Assembly: GCA_010671905.1 (NCBI GenBank)
Contig: JAAHII010000001.1
Coordinates: 2,232,001-2,296,000 of the forward strand
Origin: Leptolyngbya sp. SIOISBB
Lineage (GTDB): Bacteria; Cyanobacteriota; Cyanobacteriia; Phormidesmidales; Phormidesmidaceae
Direction: 5' to 3'
Length of the DNA: 64,000 nt
This document shows positions 36,697-45,300 of the stretch, one piece after another. The position numbers and the translations under genes were made by a program. Within the stretch, counting starts at the first letter, position 1. Each line of letters opens with the position of its first letter. The notes beneath the pieces were generated by a model. The model worked only from the letters and a program-made list of their open reading frames with translations, was not told the DNA's origin and did not search any database.

Positions 36697-37329
36697 TTAA
36701 GCGTGTTTACGCACGAGGTCGAGAGCCTTGTTCGGGGTGACGCCAGTAATCACCTTTTTAGAATTGGAAAGTTTAAGGTTGGGGCCTCGCTTACAGGCCT
36801 TTAAGCAACCGACGCCTTCTACAGAAACGTGCTGCAAGGTTGGATCAGCGGCAATCTCAGCGGCCAAAGACTGCATAATTTTTCTCCCCCCCTGCTTAAA
36901 GCAACTGCCTTTACGACAAACCTTTACACAGAGTGGTTTGGGTGACTGACTGACGGAGTCAGTCGGTAGCAGGGCCGCTACTGCAGAGACAGCAGCAGTG
37001 GGCGAGGGCGTTGATAGTTGCCAGGTTTCCTGCAGAGCGATCGCTTCATCCTCTGGCAAGGGCAATAGGTTGAGGCCACGCCATTTTTCTTCGTCAAAGT
37101 AGGCCCAGACCTGGACAAACGTGCCAGGCACTAGTTCGCGCACCAGCATCGGCCGTAAATATTTCGGCAGCTTGACGGCATAAGTTTCGGTATCCGATCG
37201 CAAGTAGATGCCTTTGAGTTTGCCTTTCGCTGAGCGTAAAACCTCAGTGAACTGGCCTTTGAGGACAACGCCGGGGGGGCGACGCACCGCAGCACTGGCC
37301 ACACGATCAAGGTCAGAAGTTCGTTTCAT
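36697..37329 (-). CDS. thioredoxin-like [2Fe-2S] ferredoxin with N-terminal domain
   Basis: A 210-residue protein in two parts. The N-terminal part (about 15-100) has an all-beta look: VVLKGQFTEVLRSAKGKLKG and VPGTFVQVWAYFDEEKWRGL, perhaps an OB-like fold. The C-terminal part is a thioredoxin-like [2Fe-2S] ferredoxin with VCRKGSCFKQGGRKIMQSLA and VEGVGCLKACKRGPNLKL supplying the four cluster Cys. I start at the ATG at 37329 because its ATGA overlaps the stop of the upstream Asr1405-like gene and the added upstream residues look unlike protein. Tight coupling suggests the two products work together. Confidence 0.85.
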   Translation of the reverse strand: MKRTSDLDRVASAAVRRPPGVVLKGQFTEVLRSAKGKLKGIYLRSDTETYAVKLPKYLRPMLVRELVPGTFVQVWAYFDEEKWRGLNLLPLPEDEAIALQETWQLSTPSPTAAVSAVAALLPTDSVSQSPKPLCVKVCRKGSCFKQGGRKIMQSLAAEIAADPTLQHVSVEGVGCLKACKRGPNLKLSNSKKVITGVTPNKALDLVRKHA

Positions 37330-37574
37330 GCAGTCACCGTCATATTCCAACAGGTCTCTAACGTGGCAATCGCGGCAGCGCGAGACAATTGTGTCCTCCG
37401 CACCACCGTCCAGATGTGTAAAACCGCCGTAGGACTTGCCGCTGAGACTTGGAGCGGCTGACCACTGACGCATTCGCAAGGCACAGACAAGTCTTGCAAG
37501 CGAGCAAAGATACTCCAGCGATCGATGGGGTCGAGATCGAGGGCAACTTTCGAATCGGACAAAGTCATATCCAT
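37326..37574 (-). CDS. Asr1405/Asl0597 family protein
   Basis: An about 82-residue protein with the family pattern DRWSIFARLQDLSVPCECVS, GQPLQVSAASPTAVLHIWTV and VRRTQ then a C-terminal LETCW. The ATG at 37574 fits; a TTG at 37613 would lengthen it. The family is small, cyanobacterial and of unknown function. Its stop codon overlaps the start of the ferredoxin-like gene by four bases. Confidence 0.75.
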   Translation of the reverse strand: MDMTLSDSKVALDLDPIDRWSIFARLQDLSVPCECVSGQPLQVSAASPTAVLHIWTVVRRTQLSRAAAIATLETCWNMTVTA

Positions 37575-38045
37575 AAACTTGGGCAACGAAGAGGAAGTTT
37601 GCAGGCGGCTCAAAACTGGAAATCCTTAGTGAAAATACTTCTAAATAAGCCTATGCCTCGGATTGTCCAAAGACTTTGAAAAGGTGGCTCGCACCAATCA
37701 AAACCCTTGACAGCCAAGGAATACAAGCAAATATATAATCTTGACTACATCTGCCAGGTCATCCTCCTTAATGACTTTCGTTAACAACAAGGTACCCAAT
37801 CCTGGAGTTTAATGCAACACATTTTCAATAAGCAGGCGTTGATGAGATGACTGTCGGCAAAATTTTCTTCCAGGAAAATCAACAGACTCTCAGATATCTG
37901 CAGGCTTGAGAAAATCGCTAAAGGATGTAAAAAAGTATTAACAGCGTGACGAGGCGCTGTTGTGCCCCTATTCTTGTCGACTACTAACGATTCCAGAAAG
38001 CTTTGACTCGGGATCGGCAACCAAACAACGTAGCCGATGAATCCA

Positions 38046-38105
38046 GTTTTGATTGCGCTCAGCCGACCAGTATCGCCAGTATCGAGAGTTGAGCGCAGTC
38101 AAAAC
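38046..38105. repeat. inverted repeat, 16-bp arms
   Basis: GTTTTGATTGCGCTCA (38046-38061) pairs with TGAGCGCAGTCAAAAC (38090-38105) at 15 of 16 positions, with a 28-nt loop. The arms resemble those of the inverted repeat at 41561-41621, so both probably belong to one interspersed family. Confidence 0.65.
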
Positions 38106-38508
38106 TCGGCCTATGGGGAGATTATTTTCAAGTCATTCTCTGAGTCAGTTTGGGATGACCGTACGACGCAGACAAGTGCATCCTGTAGGAAGCTGCTGAA
38201 TTGATCGATTCAGAATTCAAGGTATGGGAATGAGGGGTTCGATGGTTGTGAACTTTCGAGATTGAACTTGTGTTCACCGAATTTGTGATGTGCGGCAGCA
38301 CTTATGGCAGGCATCAGTCCCGGAAGTCGATGAAGAACCTTGTGACTAACCGTGCCCTGATGGGTATCTGCTCTATCTCTTGGTAATTAGGATCCTGCTG
38401 ATGCGGGTGCTGTCTACTGACGACTAATGGAGACAGCTCAGGTGACCAAGAAAATCCCGATCGAGTTGCCCCGGCCGGGATGTGACACACCTATTCGGAG
38501 GCAAGCCT

Positions 38509-38541
38509 ATGAAACAAAAATTGGAGAGCGATCGCCCCTGA
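38509..38541 (+). CDS. possible 10-residue leader peptide
   Basis: GGAGG at 38497-38501 lies 7 bases before an ATG that opens the frame MKQKLESDRP and a TGA. The ribosome-binding site is the best in this gene-poor region. The downstream gene starts about 400 bp later. Coding is speculative. Confidence 0.2.
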   Translation: MKQKLESDRP

Positions 38542-38946
38542 TTCAGACTTGAGAACGGAAGCGGACGTTAAAAAGACTTACTTTGATATTGCAAAACTCA
38601 AGAGACGCTGAGACCTATACGTTGGCAATCTTGAAGATCCGTAGCGTTAATTCATAAATGCTGCCTTATAAGCAGGCCAGAGATTGCGTAATAAGGACAG
38701 ACTGCAAAAGTCTCGCTGACTTGTCTGTCATGTTCTGATCTAAGCAAGGCGATCGCGCCTCCTCACTAAGCACATACAACTTTATTTTCCGACAGCTTAC
38801 TTAGTGGGAATGTGACAACCTGTTGCAGCTTTTGCTCTCGTTTCGCAAGAGCACGGAGTTGATCGCTCACAATGCCAGTACAGCCCTACAGCTCGATCAG
38901 AGTCGCTGCGGAGGGCGAATTTTGGTGCCTTTAGGAGGATGTTGAC

Positions 38947-39360
38947 ATGACTGTCTCACCTGGAAATCAATGCCCCAGATGTTTGCCCGGCCCCGGCAAA
39001 CCCAGTCCTCTCATGTGGAAACTGATCCCGATTCAAGTAAAGACGGTGCTGATCAACGAAGGGTGTATGTTGCTCAAGCACTGGGCCCGGCGACAGCATT
39101 ATTCTTATGTCCGCTTTCAATACGCGCCCCTGGTTTATGTCGGCGATTTGTTTTACTTGCAGCGGTGGTCGGCCACTGAATGGCACGTGTCACCCAGTCA
39201 ACTCATCTTTCCTCATGAGGGCTGGCCCTGTAATGAGCAAACCCGACGGCACGGTGGTCACCTATCGTTTCTGGTACGACGGACGATCGCCGAGCTATTT
39301 CCTGATCCCGAGCTGAGTTTTAGCGATCGCGCCCCATCTCGCTTGGTATCCGTTAACTGA
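38947..39360 (+). CDS. unknown protein with strong ribosome-binding site
   Basis: A 137-residue frame opened by an ATG that follows AGGAGG by six bases. It begins MTVSPGNQCPRCLPGPGKPS (a CxxC pair), has an aromatic-rich middle (HYSYVRFQYAPLVYVGDLFY, LQRWSATEWHVSP) and a basic tail. No membrane helix, no signal peptide, no family recognised. The strong ribosome-binding site is the main reason to believe it. Confidence 0.5.
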   Translation: MTVSPGNQCPRCLPGPGKPSPLMWKLIPIQVKTVLINEGCMLLKHWARRQHYSYVRFQYAPLVYVGDLFYLQRWSATEWHVSPSQLIFPHEGWPCNEQTRRHGGHLSFLVRRTIAELFPDPELSFSDRAPSRLVSVN

Positions 39361-39590
39361 AATGTCCACCAGAATGTCCACCAGCTAAAGTGACCGTCAG
39401 CAAATTTATGGCTACTGAGCGCTGAGCCCATCTCAGAAGCAAACTCCTAGCCGTTTCTGTTGGTTGAAGAAATCTTGCTTGGTTAGCCAACTGGTATTGG
39501 CATGACTCCTTTACAGGCTAGGCAAAATTTCTATGCAATCGGCGATGAGCCCTCTTTCTGAACGCTGAGATTGCTCATAAACTAAGGATA

Positions 39591-39964
39591 GGAAAGAGTT
39601 GGCGAGGCGATTACGGGTTGGCAATGCTGACCTGAGGAAAGTCCGGGCTCCCGAAAGGCCAGACTTGCTGGGTAACGCCCAGTGCGGGTGACCGTGAGGA
39701 TAGTGCCACAGAAACATACCGCCGATGGAGCGATCGCTCACAGGTAAGGGTGCAAAGGTGCGGTAAGAGCGCACCAGCAGCATCGAGAGGTGCTGGCTCG
39801 GTAAACCCCGGTCGGGAGCAAGGTCGCAGAGGCAAGGGTTGGTCTTTTTCCTGTCTCGCTGTTGGTGTACCGCATGAGGCGTCTGGTAACAGCCGTCCCA
39901 GATAGATAATCGCCCTCTCAGCTTGCCTGAGAGAACAGAACCCGGCTTATGTCTGACTCTTTCC
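39591..39964 (+). ncRNA. rnpB: RNase P RNA
   Basis: The catalytic RNA of RNase P, which matures tRNA 5' ends. Helix P1 is GGAAAGAGT at 39591-39599 pairing perfectly with ACTCTTTCC at 39956-39964. Conserved strings include GAGGAAAGTCCGGGCT near the 5' end, AGGGTGCAAAGGTGCGGTAA and GTAAACCCCGGTCGGGAGCA in the middle, and AGAACCCGGCTTATG near the 3' end. The 374-nt length is normal for bacterial type A. A T-run at 39969-39974 after P1 can end transcription. Confidence 0.96.
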
Positions 39965-39999
39965 CATCTTTTTTGCCTGTTGTTCTCGGGCGGCTTGGA

Positions 40000-40944
40000 T
40001 TAGGGCGACAGATTGAGGCTGTTGAGTGCTTGGCGAAGTTGCCCCTGATGGGTATCGAGTAATGTCTCAGCTTCGGCGGCAGATAGGTCACTCCAGTACA
40101 TCAGGAGGGCAAGTTTGACCCGCTGTCCACTCTGGTCCAATAGATTAGCAGCCTGCTCACGGTCAATGGCTGCGAGGTCACTGAGGATGCGAATCGCGCG
40201 ATCGCGCAGTTTGGTATTGGTCACCGAGACATCGACCATGCGGTTGCCGTAGACCTTGCCCAGTTGCACCATTACCCCAGTGGAGAGGATGTTCAAGGCC
40301 ATTTTGGTGACCGTACCGGCTTTTAAGCGGGTTGACCCAGCGAGAATTTCTGGCCCTACGATGAGGCGAATATCGCCATCGTAATGGGCGGGGACTTGCT
40401 CTCTGGGCACACAAGCAATCAAAATCGCTGCGGCTCCCCGCTGTTGAGCGGCTTTGAGGGCACCGTGAACGTAGGGCGTCGTGCCACCAGCGGTGATGCC
40501 CACGACGACATCATGTTCGTGAATATGATGTTCGTGAATGATATTGGCGCCGTCTTCGGCAATATCTTCCAGCCCTTCTGAGCTCCGCACGAGGGCGCCT
40601 GCCCCCCCGGCAATGATGCCCTGCACCAAATCAGGTGAGGTGCAAAAGGTGGGCGGACATTCCGACGCATCCAGTACGCCCAGACGACCGCTCGTACCGG
40701 CCCCAACGTAAAACAGGCGACCGCCGCGCTTCATCCCATGCGTAATCAGGGTGATCGCTGCCGCTAAATCTTCGCGCGCGCCCGCGATCGCGCTGATCGT
40801 CTTTTGGTCTTCGGCATTGACCAGGTCCACAAAGGCCAAGGGCGACAGTTGGTCAAGCTGTTGACTAACCGGATTCGCTTGTTCTGTGAGTAGGTGGCCG
40901 CGATTGACTAAACCCTCATCTGCCGGTTGCGACGACGTTGCCAT
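40000..40944 (-). CDS. murQ: N-acetylmuramic acid 6-phosphate etherase
   Basis: A 314-residue SIS-domain enzyme that removes the lactyl ether from MurNAc-6-phosphate in cell-wall recycling. Family blocks are FVDLVNAEDQKTISAIAGAR, GGRLFYVGAGTSGRLGVLDA then SECPPTF, the VVGITAGGTTPYVHGAL segment and MALNILSTGVMVQLGKVYGN. AGGAG lies 9 bases before the ATG. Cytoplasmic. It converges on rnpB. Confidence 0.95.
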   Translation of the reverse strand: MATSSQPADEGLVNRGHLLTEQANPVSQQLDQLSPLAFVDLVNAEDQKTISAIAGAREDLAAAITLITHGMKRGGRLFYVGAGTSGRLGVLDASECPPTFCTSPDLVQGIIAGGAGALVRSSEGLEDIAEDGANIIHEHHIHEHDVVVGITAGGTTPYVHGALKAAQQRGAAAILIACVPREQVPAHYDGDIRLIVGPEILAGSTRLKAGTVTKMALNILSTGVMVQLGKVYGNRMVDVSVTNTKLRDRAIRILSDLAAIDREQAANLLDQSGQRVKLALLMYWSDLSAAEAETLLDTHQGQLRQALNSLNLSP

Positions 40945-40981
40945 CAGCTTTGCTCCTAGTGGTAAGGATCTACAGGCTAGT

Positions 40982-41500
40982 TTAATCGTCGATGTTCACA
41001 GCCAAAATGGTGGAAGGTAATAGGTCGCTGCCCACCATTAACAAGGGGCCTGGGGCAATGGGGGCAAAATCGAGCTTTTGGTAGAACCGCTGGGCTCTTG
41101 CGTTGAGATTGGAAACACACAGCCACAACCATTGACAGCAAGCCTGCCGAGCAATTTGTAAAGCATGTTCAAAGAGCAACCTCCCGAGACCAGAGCCATA
41201 CTGGCTAGACAAAATATAGATTTGCTTCAATTCACAGGAGGCGCCTGCCAATGGGGCCGGACAGGTCTGATAGTGAATCAAGCCATACCCGACTGGCAGG
41301 TCGTTGTCGTAGGCGATGGTGCAATCAAACTGAGTACTCGACAAGACGGTCACTGCCGCCTCAAGCGAGTAGTTTTCTCGACAGTAAGCGCGGATATTAT
41401 CTGCCGTATGCACATCGCGGTAGGCTTGCTCAAACGTCGTCGTCCACAGTTGCATGAGCAAATCTGCTGATTCTGTGCCGACTTTTCTCAATTCATACAT
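40982..41500 (-). CDS. GNAT family N-acetyltransferase
   Basis: A 172-residue acetyltransferase. The acetyl-CoA pyrophosphate loop is YILSSQYGSGLGRLLFEHAL, and the following WLWLCVSNLNARAQRFYQKL then DFAPI is the usual motif B. The substrate is unknown. It lies 37 bp upstream of murQ on the same strand and may be co-transcribed with it. Confidence 0.88.
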   Translation of the reverse strand: MYELRKVGTESADLLMQLWTTTFEQAYRDVHTADNIRAYCRENYSLEAAVTVLSSTQFDCTIAYDNDLPVGYGLIHYQTCPAPLAGASCELKQIYILSSQYGSGLGRLLFEHALQIARQACCQWLWLCVSNLNARAQRFYQKLDFAPIAPGPLLMVGSDLLPSTILAVNIDD

Positions 41501-41560
41501 AAGTAGGTAGGCGCAATTATTGTGCAGACGGGTTTTCTCCTCACAGAGACGCGTTGCGAA

Positions 41561-41621
41561 CGACTCCGCTCAACCCTCGACGTCTTATCCCGGCGATAAT
41601 CTAACTGATTGAGCGGAGTCG
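41561..41621. repeat. inverted repeat, 13-bp arms
   Basis: CGACTCCGCTCAA (41561-41573) pairs perfectly with TTGAGCGGAGTCG (41609-41621) around a 35-nt loop. The arms resemble those at 38046-38105. It lies in the gap between the GNAT and DUF3110 genes. Confidence 0.65.
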
Positions 41622-41724
41622 AAATCAGCGATTCGGTTGTAAAGGTTTGATGAGGCCCTGCTACTTCGCAGGGCAACCACTGACAGAACGGGGAAATGCT
41701 GAGCAAAAGTATCGGCCCCAGCAA

Positions 41725-42114
41725 CTACAGCAGCTTCTCTAAGCGCTGGCGAATATCGTCAAGTTCTTCGTTAGACAAGCGCGATTCATCGGCGGTGGGG
41801 GGCACTTCTTCGCCATAATTGCCGTCTATATCCCAGTCGGTTGACTCCACGGTATTTTCTGGCGGCATCATCAGTGACCCCGCTGGGATCAATTTCAAAT
41901 CGAAGCCTGCCTCTTCGCAGAACTCTTCGATTTCACCTTGTTCAAACGCTTCCACATCGGGAGTTGGGAAATCCTGCGCCTCCAACATTAGACCAAAGCG
42001 GGTCGCATCATCTTCATCTTCAAACATGAGGACGGTGTTGCGGCCATTGGCCTGTAACGAGTGGATTCCCTCGTTGTCAGTACCCGCGTTAAACAAGAGC
42101 ACGTAGACTTGCAT
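41725..42114 (-). CDS. DUF3110 family protein
   Basis: A 129-residue acidic protein with the family start VYVLLFNAGTDNEGIHSLQ then NTVLMFEDEDDATRFGLMLE and VEAFEQGEIEEFCEEAGFDL. DUF3110 proteins are common in cyanobacteria and plastids; the role is unknown. The C-terminal tail (about 90-129) is polar and probably disordered. It is divergent from the tamB gene. Confidence 0.88.
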   Translation of the reverse strand: MQVYVLLFNAGTDNEGIHSLQANGRNTVLMFEDEDDATRFGLMLEAQDFPTPDVEAFEQGEIEEFCEEAGFDLKLIPAGSLMMPPENTVESTDWDIDGNYGEEVPPTADESRLSNEELDDIRQRLEKLL

Positions 42115-42357
42115 GAGTCTCTAATCCGTCTATCATCCATAAGCGTTAATTTTAAGTATCTTAATGGGCAGCCAGATCATTTCAATGCCAATCATTCTAG
42201 AACCGCCGAAAATTTATCCGTTCCTCTGAGCAGAAGGCTGCTAAATTTTCATCAGTCTTGGTAATCTCAAGTGGGTCACTGGTATTGGTTTCAGTGGCAT
42301 GGGTTAAATATCTTCCCTGAGTGGGAGGAATGGGTCAGCATCACAGGTGTGTAGGTC

Positions 42358-45300
42358 ATGAGCAACGGGTCATCCCCAGAGCCAAAAACGACTCCCAAAC
42401 GCCAGCGTCGACGTCTTTGGAAATCGACCGGATTGGCCTTAGGGGCGATCGCGACCGCTGGTGTTACGGGCGGTGCTTGGTGGGCTTGGCATTTTGCCAA
42501 TGAAGAGTTGTCACCGTGGGCCTCTGAATACCTCTCTGAGATCTTGGACCGGCCTGTAGCTCTAGGTGAAGTGGAGCGGGTCTCCATCACTGGAGTCCAG
42601 TTTGGCGCTTCCGCTATGCCAGCGACGGCCACTGACCCCGATACGCTCTTTGTCGAGACCATTGCCGTCCGGTTTAACCCACTTACCTTACTACGGCGTC
42701 AAGTGGAGCCTCAGATCACCTTTACTGGTGTGCAAGCCTATATTGAGCAAGATGACCAGGGTAGATGGGTCGATGTCGACATTGATCTGGATGACGAGGA
42801 TGAGGATGAGGACGACGGCGATCCGTTCATTCAAGTCAATCCGACAGTGGGCTTTGCTGATAGCGAGGTGGTCTTGCGACCCTATTTAGGTCCTGACGAA
42901 CCAGCTCAAGCATTTACGATTAGCGAGATCAACGGTACGGTTTCGGTGCAAAAAGTGGAGGTGGATAATCCTCGTGAGGGCGAAAACACGCGCCTAGACG
43001 CTCAGGAAATCACACTGGAAATGAGTGCACGGCCCGAAAACGCCGGTGATTTGGATATCAATGGCGTGATTCAGCAGCTCGACTATGGTGAAGACGCCCC
43101 GGACAATTTGCTCGATTTGCTGGCAGCCAACATCGCCGTTCAGGCCCAAGCCATTGACTTAGCAGCCTTGTCTCCGACTGTCTTGGCGAGTGTCCCCATG
43201 GAGCTGCCGCTCTCGGTGACGGCGGGCGTGCTGAGCGGTAGTGTTGAAGCAGAACTCGTGCCTTTTGAAGCGCCCCGACTCACCGGTACGGCGAGTCTAG
43301 AAAATGGCGAACTATTCGTTGGTCGGCTCAGCACACCCTTTTCTGAAATTAATACCCAGGCCCGCTTTCAAGGTAACCGCGTCGCCTTTGAAGAGACCAC
43401 AGCGACCTACGGCGAACTCAGCGCCCAAGCCCGAGGCACTATCGATCCGCGTAATGGGTACAACCTGACGGGAGCGATCGCGCCCGTGACCCTGGCAGGC
43501 ATTGCGGAAACTTTCAACTTTAACTACCCCGTTGAGATGGAAGGCACGTTGCAGGCGCAGAATGTCGAACTGACGGGGCCGCTGGCTCGACCAATCGTTA
43601 CGGGATTGGTGTCAACTATCGATACCGCCAGAATCGATCAGGTGGAATTTGCCAAGATGGCGTCTCAAGTTACCTATAGCCTTGAGGGCTTTCAATTTGA
43701 CGATTTGATAGCGGAACCCTCGGTCGGTGGGCAGCTGACTGGCAATGGGGGCTTGCAGTTTGGACGCCCCGTAACCGTGGATTTTGATCTTGTGGGCCGG
43801 GATCTCCCGGCGGACGCGATCGCTCGTTTATATGGACTCCCGGAAGACATCTCAATTGGCAACCTCGCTTTAGAGGCTGACATTGCCGGGCCGATCAATG
43901 ACCTAAACGGTGTCGTTACCTGGAACGCACCCAATGGCACCTACCCCACCCAGGGCACTGCCGAGGTGGCGCAAAATGTTCTCACTCTGCGTCGTGCTGC
44001 GATCGCGGGCGGCACCGTCACAGGGGTAGGACTGCTCAACCAAGGTCAATGGACGGCCGATATTCAGGCCCAAGGGCTACAACTGGGCTTTTTTAATACC
44101 TCGTTGCAAGGGATCACTGCCGGCGGTGACGTGCGACTGGGGGGCAGCGTCGATAATTTTTCTCTGGCGGGGCTGCGCGGCGATGGCGATATCACGGCCG
44201 CGATCGCCGGTGGCACAGTTGACAGCAACTTTAGTCTGGCCAATGGGGCGTGGCAGGTCGATGGTCGCGGTGACAATCTGCAGCTGCAGCAAATCTCGCC
44301 TGAGTTGGGGGGCACGGGGTCAGCGACCTTTCAGCTAGCGGGCAGTTTAGACAACCTGACCCCAGCGGGGATTCGCGGGCGGGCCAATGTGCGTCTGTCT
44401 GATGGCTTGGCCACGGCGCGGGCGCTCAATCCGGCTTTGGGGCGAGCGGCGGCACCGCTGGACGCGAGTTTAACTTGGGATGGTCGCCTCCTCCGCATCG
44501 ACAGTTTGGAAACCGGGGGCCTCTTTGCCAGCGGCACGGTGACGCCGCAACTCTCCGGGCCAGATGCCCCCAGCATTGCGGCGCTAGATTTGGGCATCAC
44601 GATGCGAGATTACGACCTCGCCACCCTGCCAGTAGCCTTTCCTCCCGCCTTGGGACTAACCGGGCAAGCCGATCTGCAGGGGCGACTCACGGGCACTCCC
44701 AGCAGCCTCAATTTTGCCGGGGATCTGGCTTTGGCCAATCTCGCTTTGAACGATCTGGAATTTGAGCCACTACTCGCCGGGGATATCATTTATACGACCC
44801 AAGCGGGGTTAGACGTTGAACTCTTAGGGCAGGAAGATGAAATCGTCGTGAGCTATGTGCCCCAACCTCGGCAGATCACGGCTACCGTGAGAGCGGGAGA
44901 GGCGATCGCGATCGCTGAAACCGAGGGCGATTTATTACAAGCGCAACTTTACAATTTTCCTGTCTCGGTCCTGAATATTCCTCCCTCGACCTCACCTGCG
45001 GGTTCCCTGCGGGGACTGGTCGAGTTTGCGAATGCCAGCATCAATCTCAACAACTTCAACACAGTTGGCCAAATTGATGTGCTGAATTTGGGCTTCGGCT
45101 ATTACAGCGTTGATCGCCTCTATGGCGGCTTTCGTTATGCCAATGGCGTGGCCCAGCTCGATGACGGGCAAATCATTATGGCCGATCGCAACGAACGCGG
45201 CGAGGCCATCGTGACCCGTGCCTATAGCCTCACCGGCAGCTATCGTTTGAATGAGACCCCCCAAATTGTCGCCACCCTCACCACCGATGAAGGCGAACTG

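Larger units (their letters stand above)
37575..38946. other. gene-poor 1.37-kb region
   Basis: No gene of normal size can be supported. It contains an inverted repeat at 38046-38105, a 10-codon frame with a strong ribosome-binding site at 38509-38541, and a weaker inverted pair CACTAAG/CTTAGTG at about 38764-38805. An unannotated small RNA is possible but no known RNA family was recognised. Confidence 0.4.

Noticed and set aside
38757-38775. Yfr1-like small RNA motif (CTCCTCAC followed by TAAGCAC)
   Set aside because: The conserved 11-mer ACTCCTCACAC is not present and the flanking hairpins of Yfr1 are missing.
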